From Aquabacterium sp. (GTDB lineage: Bacteria; Pseudomonadota; Gammaproteobacteria; Burkholderiales; Burkholderiaceae_C), in contig NZ_JACPYU010000013.1 of assembly GCF_016195855.1 (NCBI RefSeq), positions 53,224 through 117,223 on the forward strand: 64,000 nucleotides of DNA. Reading direction: 5' to 3'. The position numbers were made by a program, and so were the translations under genes. The stretch's first letter is position 1. Every line of letters starts with the position of its first letter. This document shows, one piece after another, positions 27,936 to 35,424 of the stretch. A model generated the notes under the pieces. It was not told where the DNA came from, ran no database searches, and saw nothing but the letters and a program-made list of their open reading frames with translations.

Positions 27936-28697
27936 ATGCGAAGCTATTTCGACGTGGACAGGCAGACCTACCCGACCCGAGTGGGGCCGGTGGCGTTGCC
28001 CATCCTGTACTACAACGCTGCTGCGGTGTTTGCCTCTTTCCTGGTTGACATCGACAAGGCCCAGGCCGTGTTGCCGCCGGAGCTGAAGGCGGTGCCCCTG
28101 CGCCCTGGCAAAGGGCTGGTGACCGTGGCCTTCTTCGAATATGTGGACACCTCGGTGGGGCCCTATAACGAAATGGGCGTGGCCGTGGCAGCGCACCCCG
28201 TCAAGACAAAGTTCAGGGATACAGCGGCCTGGCATTGGGGCCAGTCGGCCTTGCCTGGCATGTACGTGGCGGACTTGCCTGTGACCACCGCGGCAGCCCA
28301 TGCGGCTGGCCATGACTGCTGGGGCTACCCGAAGATCATCGTGCCCATCGACTTTCAGTTGCGCGACAGGGATCTGGAATGCACCGTGCGCAGTGAAGAT
28401 GGCAAAGACCTGCTGTGCCGTTTGTCCGGGCGCGTGGGGTGGGGCGTGAAGATGTCCGCGCCCAATCTGATGACCTACACGCTGTTCAAGGGGCAACTGC
28501 TGCGCACTGTGATCAATACCAGAGGGCGCATGCGGCATGGCCTGGGCGGTGATGTGAGCTTGCACTGCGACGGCGGCGGTAACCATCCCCTGAGCGCGCG
28601 CTTGCGCGATTTGGGCCTGCATGGCGCCACACCCTTGATGGTTCAGACCATCCAGGGCATGCACGCCATCCTGCCCTCAGGCATGCCGGTGAGATGA
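27936..28697 (+). CDS. Acetoacetate decarboxylase-family protein
   Basis: 253 residues, typical length. The segment HDCWGYPKIIV matches the acetoacetate decarboxylase motif (E/D-x-x-G-x-P-K) and places the presumed Schiff-base lysine at Lys133. True acetoacetate decarboxylase has two adjacent lysines there, one of which lowers the pKa of the other; here only one is present. Family members with this pattern may be decarboxylases of other beta-keto acids, or aldolase- or dehydratase-like enzymes. It is the last gene of the acyl-CoA dehydrogenase operon (16-bp gap) and could act on a keto product of that pathway. No terminator hairpin is evident before the tRNA-Pro gene. Confidence 0.85.
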   Translation: MRSYFDVDRQTYPTRVGPVALPILYYNAAAVFASFLVDIDKAQAVLPPELKAVPLRPGKGLVTVAFFEYVDTSVGPYNEMGVAVAAHPVKTKFRDTAAWHWGQSALPGMYVADLPVTTAAAHAAGHDCWGYPKIIVPIDFQLRDRDLECTVRSEDGKDLLCRLSGRVGWGVKMSAPNLMTYTLFKGQLLRTVINTRGRMRHGLGGDVSLHCDGGGNHPLSARLRDLGLHGATPLMVQTIQGMHAILPSGMPVR

Positions 28698-28752
28698 TTT
28701 TCAAACAACAGCTGTACCCGGGCCAATTTTCAGCATAGAATGCCAGCTTCGT

Positions 28753-28829
28753 CGGGGCGTAGCGCAGCCTGGTAGCGCATCTGCTTTGGGAGCAGAGGGT
28801 CGTGAGTTCGAATCCCACCGCCCCGACCA
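28753..28829 (+). tRNA. tRNA-Pro (anticodon TGG)
   Basis: 77 nt including an encoded CCA. The acceptor stem CGGGGCG pairs with CGCCCCG at 28819-28825. The anticodon stem TCTGC/GCAGA encloses TTTGGGA with TGG at 28787-28789, and the T-arm has GTTCGAATC. A -10-like TAGAAT lies at 28736-28741, about 11 bp upstream of the mature 5' end. Confidence 0.97.
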
Positions 28830-28990
28830 TTGAATCCAACGGGTCAGCATCATCAGGTGCTGGCCCGTTTTGCTTTGCGGGCCCGCTCATCCAGAGGCTG
28901 TTCACCCCCGAAAGCGCCTTCTAGAATCTCCCTGGTGCGGCATATTGCGCACTCGTTTCACGATGCGACAGGCTGCCAGGGAGGCCTGCT

Positions 28991-29473
28991 TTGAAGATCA
29001 CCAACACCATTCATTCAGAACGCAAGCAGCGGGGCATGTCCTTGCTGGAGATGGTGTGCACCATCTCCATCATGGGCGGCTTGTCGGCCACGGCCTTGCC
29101 GCATTTTGCGGACCTGCCGGGTGACGCACGCAAGTCGGTCGTCATGGGTATGCAAGGTGCCATGACGTCTGCCAGCACGCTGATGCACATGAAGTGCGCG
29201 ACCCAGTCAGGTTGCAAGCTTCATGAAGGCGGCTCGTCGGTGGCCATCAGCGACACGACGGTGGCCATGTCGCGTGGCTACCCGCAAGGCGGCGACCCGG
29301 CAGGCATCCAGAACGCCTTGCAGTTCTCCGGCTTCAACCCCGTTCATGTCGGCGACAAAACGGTCTTCCAGAAAGAGGGCGCACCGGATGCCGCCGCCTG
29401 CTCGGTGACCTATGCATCGCCACAAGTCGATGGCGGCCTGCCGCTCATCACGGCTGAGCTATCTGGCTGTTGA
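28991..29473 (+). CDS. Orphan type IV pilin-like (pseudopilin) protein
   Basis: 160 residues from a TTG start at 28991, chosen because AGGGAGG lies six to seven bases upstream and because the first in-frame ATG (Met16) would remove the leader. The prepilin peptidase site is RG/MSLLEM: Gly15 at -1, Met16 at +1 and the essential Glu at +5. A hydrophobic helix (MSLLEMVCTISIMGGLSATA) follows. The globular part has an MSHA/general-secretion pilin look, with a C-terminal Cys pair (AACSVTY and the last residue) able to close a disulfide loop. No other pilus or secretion gene is adjacent, so assembly would depend on machinery elsewhere. Confidence 0.82.
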   Translation: MKITNTIHSERKQRGMSLLEMVCTISIMGGLSATALPHFADLPGDARKSVVMGMQGAMTSASTLMHMKCATQSGCKLHEGGSSVAISDTTVAMSRGYPQGGDPAGIQNALQFSGFNPVHVGDKTVFQKEGAPDAAACSVTYASPQVDGGLPLITAELSGC

Positions 29474-29507
29474 CCGGGCGCCTGTTGCGCGCCAGCCCCA
29501 GGCTTGA

Positions 29508-30404
29508 TCAGGCCGCGCCTGATCTGACCCCTGCCGTGCCGCCCGATAACTGCTGACGCAAGAAGGGCACCACGGCCTGCGCCACGCCCTGCGGGTCATC
29601 GGCGAACGGGAAGTGGCCACTTTGCGGCAAGAGCACCACCTGTGCTTTGGCGAAGGTCTCTTTTTGCTGCTCTGCGTAACGCGCAGGCAGATACGGGTCG
29701 GCCGCACCCCACACCACGAGCGTGGGCGGGTTGAGTGGCGCGAGCATCTTGCCCAGGGCCTGGCTGCGGTTGTCCAGGTCGCCGGTGGCGCGGTAGAGCT
29801 TGAGGATGGCGCGCTTGGTGCCCCAGTTCAGGTCGTCGTACATGCGGTTGACGAATTCGAGTGGCAGGCCCTTGGGGCAACCCACTGAAATCGCCCATTT
29901 GAAGCCGCTGCGGGTGGTGATCAATTGTTGCAACTCGCCCAGCAGGGGGGTGCGCCAAATGCGTGCCATGTAGTGCCAGCGGTAGCCCTTGAGGATGCCT
30001 GTGTTGATCAGGGTGAGGCTGGCCAGCCCCAGGGGGTTCATGGCCGCCCACATCAGGCCCCAGGGGCCACCAAAGTCATGCAGCACCAGGTGCGCACGCA
30101 GCACGCCCAGTTGCTTGAGCGCTTCGGTCAAAAAGGCCGTGCCGCCTTCAACGGAGTAGGGGTAGTCGGCAGGCTTGTCGGCCTGGCCAAAGCCGGGCAT
30201 GTCGAGGGCGATGACGCGGCCGTGCGGCGCCACTGCCTGCATCAACGCGCGCCAGTCTTCACTGGAGCCGGGGTTGCCATGCACGAAGACCACGGCCTCC
30301 GTGGCTTTGAGATCCTGCCCGCCTTGCAGCACCCGGGTGCGGATGCCGCAGGCACTCAGGCTGGACGACTGAAGTGGCCACTGATCATGGGGTGCGCTGG
30401 ACAT
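29508..30404 (-). CDS. Alpha/beta hydrolase with Asp nucleophile (epoxide hydrolase / dehalogenase type)
   Basis: 298 residues from ATG 30404 with GAGGAG eight bases upstream. The oxyanion motif is HGNPGSSEDW (42-51). The nucleophile elbow reads HDFGG with Asp110 instead of Ser, as in epoxide hydrolases and haloalkane dehalogenases. The acid is probably Asp236 (WGAADPYLP) and the base His264 (SGHFPFADDP). The cap region around 140-215 contains YRWHYMARIWR. The sequence does not decide between epoxide hydrolysis and dehalogenation. No signal peptide. It lies 87 bp downstream of cueR on the same strand without an obvious functional link. Confidence 0.88.
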   Translation of the reverse strand: MSSAPHDQWPLQSSSLSACGIRTRVLQGGQDLKATEAVVFVHGNPGSSEDWRALMQAVAPHGRVIALDMPGFGQADKPADYPYSVEGGTAFLTEALKQLGVLRAHLVLHDFGGPWGLMWAAMNPLGLASLTLINTGILKGYRWHYMARIWRTPLLGELQQLITTRSGFKWAISVGCPKGLPLEFVNRMYDDLNWGTKRAILKLYRATGDLDNRSQALGKMLAPLNPPTLVVWGAADPYLPARYAEQQKETFAKAQVVLLPQSGHFPFADDPQGVAQAVVPFLRQQLSGGTAGVRSGAA

Positions 30405-30491
30405 GGGCGGGCTCCTCGTGTTGTGGATGGGGCAAGCCCCAAATCATGCACGCAAAGCCCCCCGTTCGTCATGTGCCATGTGACCAACGCC

Positions 30492-30950
30492 TCAGTGTTG
30501 TGACGAATGGCAGCTGGATGCCGCTGGCGGTAATTGCGCGCCGGCCAGGTCGTCCAGGATCGGGCAGCAGGCGCGCTCGTCGCCATGGCATTGCTCGGCC
30601 AGGTCGTTCAAGGTGCGCTTCATGGCTTCCAGGGCCTCGATGCGTGCCTCCAGCGCGGCCACGTGTTGCACCGCCAGTTTCTTGACGGCGGCGCTGGAGC
30701 GGCGGCGGTTGCGCCACAAATCCAGCAGTTGCCCGATGTCGGCCATGCTGAAGCCCAGATCCCGCGCGCGCCGGATGAAGTGCAGGGTGTTGACGGCGTC
30801 ATCGTCGTAGCGCCGGTAGCCCGACTCGGTACGCGGTGGCGCCGGCAGCAGGCCCAGCCCTTCATAGTGCCGGATCATCTTGGCCGACACACCCGTCAGC
30901 CTGGAGGCCTCGCCGATGTTGACGGGCGTGGCGTCAGGCCTGGACTTCAT
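30492..30950 (-). CDS. cueR: CueR-type MerR-family copper-responsive regulator
   Basis: 152 residues from ATG 30950, with GAGGAAGG just upstream. The N-terminal MerR helix-turn-helix (NIGEASRLTGVSAKMIRHYE) is followed by a dimerisation coiled coil. The metal loop is CHGDERACCPI, which gives the C-x7-C spacing of CueR using the second Cys of the CC pair. A Ser in RRSSAAVKK corresponds to the residue typical of monovalent-metal sensors (Cu+, Ag+, Au+). The gene overlaps the 3' end of the copZ-like gene by 17 bp, so the two are co-transcribed. A perfect MerR-type palindrome precedes this unit and a near-perfect one precedes copA. Confidence 0.9.
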   Translation of the reverse strand: MKSRPDATPVNIGEASRLTGVSAKMIRHYEGLGLLPAPPRTESGYRRYDDDAVNTLHFIRRARDLGFSMADIGQLLDLWRNRRRSSAAVKKLAVQHVAALEARIEALEAMKRTLNDLAEQCHGDERACCPILDDLAGAQLPPAASSCHSSQH

Positions 30951-31143
30951 AGCCTTCCTCGGTGATGGCCTGGGCCGTGGCGTCGCGGTCGAGCGTGGTC
31001 TGCACGGTGACCATGCCTTGTGGCAGGTCCACCGACACAGTGGCGGCAGCATCCAGCGCCTGGATGGCCTTGGTCACCGCTTTCACACAGTGCTGGCAGC
31101 TCATGCCCTTGACCTGAAGCTGGTGGCTGTGGGTGTCGCTCAT
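30934..31143 (-). CDS. copZ: CopZ-like heavy-metal-associated copper chaperone
   Basis: 69 residues, a single HMA domain with the metal-binding motif GMSCQHC (Cys16 and Cys19). It adopts a ferredoxin-like fold and should carry Cu(I) to the CopA ATPase. The start at 31143 has AAGGA six bases upstream. It is the first gene of the unit with cueR, whose ATG lies inside its 3' end. A His-rich N-terminus (SDTHSHQ) might add a weak metal site. Confidence 0.9.
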   Translation of the reverse strand: MSDTHSHQLQVKGMSCQHCVKAVTKAIQALDAAATVSVDLPQGMVTVQTTLDRDATAQAITEEGYEVQA

Positions 31144-31189
31144 GGGGATCCTTTCTAGGTGATGGCATTGTCAACGCAACTCAGTCTGA

Positions 31190-31210
31190 ACCTTGCCATG
31201 ATGGCAAGGT
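31190..31210 (-). promoter_or_regulatory. CueR-type operator/promoter of copZ-cueR
   Basis: A perfect 21-bp palindrome (ACCTTGCCAT, central base, ATGGCAAGGT). On the minus strand it sits in the 19-bp spacer between TTGACC (31213-31208) and CAGACT (31188-31183). The overlong spacer is typical of MerR-family promoters, which are untwisted by the metal-loaded regulator. Confidence 0.75.
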
Positions 31211-31264
31211 CAAGCGAGCTGGCATGACCGTGGTCAAAACAGGGTGAGATGTTCAATAGGCTTG

Positions 31265-31285
31265 ACCTTGACATGATGTCAGGGT
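31265..31285 (+). promoter_or_regulatory. CueR-type operator/promoter of copA
   Basis: ACCTTGACAT, a central G, then ATGTCAGGGT: a 21-bp palindrome with one mismatch. It is related to the copZ-cueR operator but has TGACA cores. It overlaps a -35 TTGACC (31262-31267), and a 19-bp spacer leads to GAAAGT (31287-31292), the same layout as on the other side. Confidence 0.75.
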
Positions 31286-31325
31286 TGAAAGTGCCATCAT
31301 CATGGACCTATCCAAAGGCCGCGTC

Positions 31326-33650
31326 ATGTCCTCAGTCTCTCCTTCCTTGTCCCTGGTTGAGCCCGTGCAACTGGCCGTGCGGGGCATGACCTGCGCCGCC
31401 TGTGTCGGCCGTGTCGAGCGGGCCTTGCGCAAGGTGCCCGGCGTGCAGGAGGCGCAGGTCAACTTCGCCACGGAGATCGCCAGCGTGACCTGGCGCCCTG
31501 AGGCCAGTGCCCCGAACCCGGCCGGGCTGGTGAGCGCAGTGGAGGACGCGGGCTACCACGCCCTGATCCAGCAGCCCGATGCGCCCGTGGTGGAGGAAGT
31601 CGTGCCCTGGTGGGATGTCTGGGGGGCCGTGATCCTGGGCGGCGTGGCCAGCTTGCCGCTGGTGCTGCCCATGCTGTGGGGCGCCCACCATTTCTGGCCC
31701 GCCTGGGTGCAGTTCGCGCTGGCCACGCCGGTGCAGTTTGGCCTGGGCGCGCGCTTTTACAAGGCAGGCTGGGCCGCGCTCAAGGATGGCAGCGGCAACA
31801 TGGATCAGCTTGTGGCCCTGGGCACCAGCGCGGCCTGGGGCCTGTCTTGCTGGCTCTGGTGGACGCACGCCCAGTCCGCACATGCAGCACATGGCGGGCC
31901 CGATCTGTATTTCGAATCCTCGGCCGTGGTGATCACCCTGGTCCTGCTGGGCAAGGCGCTGGAAGCACGCGCCAAGCGCCAGACCACGGCCGCCATCCGG
32001 GCCTTGCAGGCGCTCAGGCCTGACACGGTTTCCCGCCTGGGGCCGCAAGGCGAGGTCACGGTGCCGCTGTCTCAGGTGCTGGTCGGGGACACGCTCATCG
32101 TGCGCCCGGGCGAGCGCATTCCCACCGATGGCACGGTCACAGAAGGTGCCAGCCATGTCGACGAGGCCATGCTCACGGGCGAGCCCTTGCCGGTGGCCAA
32201 GAACCAGGGCGATCGCCTGACGGGTGGGGCCATCAACGCGGAGGGGCGGCTGGTCATGCTGGTCACGGCCGTGGGTGGGCAGACCATGCTGGCGCACATC
32301 ATCCGCCGCGTGGTGGACGCCCAGGCCACCAAGGCCCCCATCCAGCGCGTGGTGGACCGGGTCTCGGCGGTGTTTGTGCCCACGGTGTTGGTCGTGGCGC
32401 TGCTGACGGGGCTGGGGTGGTGGTGGCATGGCGCCGGTGGCGAGTTGGCCTTGATCCGGGCCGTGGCCGTGCTGGTCATCGCCTGCCCATGCGCCTTGGG
32501 GCTGGCCACACCGGCGGCCATCATGGCCGGCACCGGGGCGGCGGCGCGCCAGGGTATCTTGATCAAGGACCCGCAGGCCCTGGAGGTGGCCCACCGCGTG
32601 CAGGTCGTGGCCTTTGACAAGACCGGTACCTTGACCCAGGGTCACCCCAGGCTGATCGACTGGCAGGTGGCGCAGATGACCTCCATGCCCTCGATACCCG
32701 ACTGGGACAAGCCGCAGGCCTTGCGTGTGGCCGCGGCCTTGCAAGCCGGTAGCGAACACCCGCTGGCCCGTGCGGTGCTGGAGGCGGCCAAGGGGCAGGC
32801 ACCGCTTGCGGCGCAGGCCGTCCAGGCCATGCCTGGCAGAGGGGTGGTGGGGCGCTTGAGCGAGGCGGGTGGCGACGCAGCTGGCCTCCTTGCGCTGTCG
32901 GGGAACTGGGGGCTGGGCAGCGCCCGCTGGGTCGACGAGCAGGCCAGCCCTGTCACCCCAGCTTTGAAGGCGCAGGCCGATGCCTGGGCCGCCTGTGGTT
33001 CAACCGTGTCCTGGTTGATGCGCCAGACGCAGGTCGCTGATGGTGAGCCCGCCTGGCAGGTCATGGCCGCCATGGCCTTTGGCGACGAACTCAAGCCCGG
33101 TGCCGCCCAGACGGTGGCCCGCCTGCATGCCTTGAAGGTGCGCACCGTGATGATCTCGGGTGACAACCGGGGGGCGGCGCAGGCCATGGCCAGCCGCTTG
33201 GGCATCCAGCAGGTGGTGGCCGAGGTCTTGCCGGGTGACAAGGCCGACCACATCCAGCGCCTGCAGCAAGGCGAGGGCGGCCAGCGCCTGACCGTGGCCA
33301 TGGTCGGTGACGGCCTCAACGATGCGCCCGCGCTGGCAGCGGCCGATGTCGGCATGGCCATGGCCAACCCCGAAGGCGGCACCGATGTGGCCCTGCAGGC
33401 GGCAGGCATCACCCTCATGCGCGGCGACCCCATGCTGGTGCCCGCCGCCCTGGAGATATCCCGGCGCACCTCCGCCAAGATCTGGCAGAACCTGGCGTGG
33501 GCTTTTGGCTACAACGTGGTCGGCATCCCGCTGGCCGCGTTTGGCGGGCTCAACCCCATGCTGGCCGGCGCCGCCATGGCGCTCAGCAGCGTGAGCGTGG
33601 TCACCAATGCCCTGTGGCTGTCTCGCTGGAAGCCTGCGCGCATCGCTTAA
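31326..33650 (+). CDS. copA: Copper-exporting P1B-type ATPase
   Basis: 774 residues from ATG 31326, which has AAAGG eight bases upstream. The ATG at 31302 would lie almost at the predicted transcription start. One N-terminal HMA domain ([10 protein letters not shown]), then the membrane part with the transport motif CPC (Cys387-Pro-Cys389). The actuator loop has TGEPLP, the phosphorylated residue is Asp431 in DKTGTLT, and the nucleotide-binding domain has SEHPLARA. The hinge reads [16 protein letters not shown]. It pumps Cu(I) out of the cytoplasm using ATP. Divergent from copZ-cueR with its own MerR-type operator, so copper induction is expected. tRNA-Arg follows 13 bp after the stop. Confidence 0.95.
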   Translation: MSSVSPSLSLVEPVQLAVRGMTCAACVGRVERALRKVPGVQEAQVNFATEIASVTWRPEASAPNPAGLVSAVEDAGYHALIQQPDAPVVEEVVPWWDVWGAVILGGVASLPLVLPMLWGAHHFWPAWVQFALATPVQFGLGARFYKAGWAALKDGSGNMDQLVALGTSAAWGLSCWLWWTHAQSAHAAHGGPDLYFESSAVVITLVLLGKALEARAKRQTTAAIRALQALRPDTVSRLGPQGEVTVPLSQVLVGDTLIVRPGERIPTDGTVTEGASHVDEAMLTGEPLPVAKNQGDRLTGGAINAEGRLVMLVTAVGGQTMLAHIIRRVVDAQATKAPIQRVVDRVSAVFVPTVLVVALLTGLGWWWHGAGGELALIRAVAVLVIACPCALGLATPAAIMAGTGAAARQGILIKDPQALEVAHRVQVVAFDKTGTLTQGHPRLIDWQVAQMTSMPSIPDWDKPQALRVAAALQAGSEHPLARAVLEAAKGQAPLAAQAVQAMPGRGVVGRLSEAGGDAAGLLALSGNWGLGSARWVDEQASPVTPALKAQADAWAACGSTVSWLMRQTQVADGEPAWQVMAAMAFGDELKPGAAQTVARLHALKVRTVMISGDNRGAAQAMASRLGIQQVVAEVLPGDKADHIQRLQQGEGGQRLTVAMVGDGLNDAPALAAADVGMAMANPEGGTDVALQAAGITLMRGDPMLVPAALEISRRTSAKIWQNLAWAFGYNVVGIPLAAFGGLNPMLAGAAMALSSVSVVTNALWLSRWKPARIA

Positions 33651-33663
33651 ACTGCCAGCTTGG

Positions 33664-33740
33664 CTGCCCGTAGCTCAACTGGATAGAGCAACTGCCTTCT
33701 AAGCAGTAGGTCGGGGGTTCGAGTCCCTCCGGGCAGGCCA
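33664..33740 (+). tRNA. tRNA-Arg (anticodon TCT)
   Basis: 77 nt with encoded CCA. The acceptor CTGCCCG pairs perfectly with CGGGCAG (33730-33736). The anticodon stem ACTGC/GCAGT encloses CTTCTAA with TCT at 33698-33700, reading AGA codons. The T-loop is GTTCGAGTC. A TTAAACT element at the copA stop could be its -10. Confidence 0.95.
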
Positions 33741-33846
33741 GATTGATTCAGGGATTTCGCCATGTGTATTTCAGCAACCTGAACAGAGGCGCTCAGGTAG
33801 ACTGGCTCATGGATAGACCCTCTGTTCCCTCGGGAACCACCCTCGC

Positions 33847-34509
33847 ATGTTTGCCTCCATCAAGCGACTGATAGGTTCAGCTGGCGCCGCGCGCGACGAG
33901 GGGCAAGCCTTGGGTGCCTGGGCCAAATCGCAAGGTTTTGCGTTCAAGCGCGTCAAGGACAAGACAGGCGGCGGCTATGTGGTCGAGACCGACAAGGGCT
34001 GGCGCGTGGAGTGGGGCTCGTCGCAGCGCCCCTACATCACCGGGCACGAGTTGCGGTTCCGTTGTGACACCGGCTTGCCTGGCGATGTGCAGATGATCTT
34101 GCTCAGCAAGGTGGTGGCCCAGACACTCGAGTCCGATGTGTTCAGCCGCTACACCAACGCGATGCAGACGCAGATCGACAACACCTTGCCCGATGAAATG
34201 CGCTGGCTGGCCATGCACCCGCGTGTGAGCCTCAACACTTCGGCCGTGCTGGCCAAACGCTTTGCCTTGTTCTGCAACGCCGAGGCCGTCATGCAGTCCT
34301 GGCTGGACGCCCCGACGATTCAGGAGCTGGAAAGCGCCGCAGCCAACTGGTGGACCGATGGCCTGTTGCTGGTCATGACAGTCAACCGGGGCATGCTCAC
34401 CTTGCGCATGCCCGGCCAGAACGTGGAGCCCGGCCAGTTGCAGATGGTGGGCAAGCTGTTTGCCCAGATGGCCGCACGCATGCGCCAGGTGGCCTTCGAG
34501 CTGACCTGA
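33847..34509 (+). CDS. Conserved hypothetical protein
   Basis: 220 residues, soluble, no signal peptide, membrane helix or Cys-based motif apart from single cysteines. It starts MFASIKRLIGSAGAARDEGQ and has a beta-strand-rich first half (GGGYVVETDKGWRVEWGSSQRPYI appears as alternating strands). The second half is more helical and Met-rich near the end. I do not recognise the family. It lies alone between tRNA-Arg and the convergent enoyl-CoA hydratase gene, so context gives no functional hint. Composition and codon use match the neighbours, supporting a real gene. Confidence 0.75.
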   Translation: MFASIKRLIGSAGAARDEGQALGAWAKSQGFAFKRVKDKTGGGYVVETDKGWRVEWGSSQRPYITGHELRFRCDTGLPGDVQMILLSKVVAQTLESDVFSRYTNAMQTQIDNTLPDEMRWLAMHPRVSLNTSAVLAKRFALFCNAEAVMQSWLDAPTIQELESAAANWWTDGLLLVMTVNRGMLTLRMPGQNVEPGQLQMVGKLFAQMAARMRQVAFELT

Positions 34510-34515
34510 TCTGGC

Positions 34516-35283
34516 TCAGCGGCCTTTACCCTGCAGGAAGCGCTCGATGGCCTGGCCGGCTTCGGGTCGGCTCAGGTTCACCAGGAATTGTTGTTTTTCA
34601 GCGTCCAGTTGTGCGCGCAAAGGGCGGTCCGCGTCGTTGACCAGCTCTTTCACGCTCGTCAATACCTGAGGGGCGACCTGTGCCAACTGCTCGGCCAGCT
34701 GGAGCGCGTGGTCCAGTGCCATGCCAGCAGGTGCCAGGCGGCTCACCAGGCCCAGGGCCTGCCATTGCTGCGCGGATTGCTGCTCACCCAGCCACAAACA
34801 CTCCAGCGCCTTACCGCGGCCCAAGGCCCTGCTCAGGTGCCAGCTGGCGCCGCCGTCGGGTGACAGCGCGACCTTGTTGTAGGCCATCACGAAGCGGGCG
34901 CCCTCGGACGCCACGATCAGGTCACAGGCCAGGGCCAGCGATACACCACCGCCGGCGGCCACGCCCTCCACAGCGGCGATCACCGGTTTGGGGAAGCTGC
35001 GCAGCGCCTCGATCCATTGGTGGAACGCATCCAGATTGGCGCCTTGCACCTGCATGTCGTGCTGGCGGTTGTGGGCCAGCCTTTGCAGGTCGCCACCTGC
35101 GCAAAAGTGGTCGCCAGCGCCCGTGAGCACCACGGCGCGCACGTCCGGGCTGGACTCGGCCATGTTCAGGGTTTCGATGCCCGCGGCGTAGACCTGCGGC
35201 GACAGGGCGTTGCGGGTGGCTGGGCCCGACAGCGTCATCACCAGTGTCTGGCCCTGTCGTTCAGTCTGCAGTTCGGTTGTCAT
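34516..35283 (-). CDS. Enoyl-CoA hydratase/isomerase-family protein
   Basis: 255 residues with the crotonase fold. The oxyanion-hole segments are HFCAGGDLQRL and VEGVAAGGGVSLALACD. Catalytic Glu residues of classical hydratases are not clearly conserved at the usual positions: the second loop reads VALSPDGGASWHLSRALG, with Asp where hydratases have Glu. That pattern resembles the alternative oxepin-CoA hydrolase/isomerase-like group found in Burkholderiales. It acts on a CoA thioester, but which one cannot be fixed from sequence. Convergent to the hypothetical gene at 33847 with only 6 bp between stops. Confidence 0.88.
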   Translation of the reverse strand: MTTELQTERQGQTLVMTLSGPATRNALSPQVYAAGIETLNMAESSPDVRAVVLTGAGDHFCAGGDLQRLAHNRQHDMQVQGANLDAFHQWIEALRSFPKPVIAAVEGVAAGGGVSLALACDLIVASEGARFVMAYNKVALSPDGGASWHLSRALGRGKALECLWLGEQQSAQQWQALGLVSRLAPAGMALDHALQLAEQLAQVAPQVLTSVKELVNDADRPLRAQLDAEKQQFLVNLSRPEAGQAIERFLQGKGR

Positions 35284-35424
35284 GCTTTATTTCGATGAAA
35301 TCGGACGTGTTGTTGTCAGCAAGTCTCAAAGTGAGGAGTTGGCCTCGTTCTCACGGGCTTCCCACCAGATGGGAGCGAAAGCCTTCATGCTAGAGTCAAA
35401 ACCTGGGCCTCATGATGCACCGAC

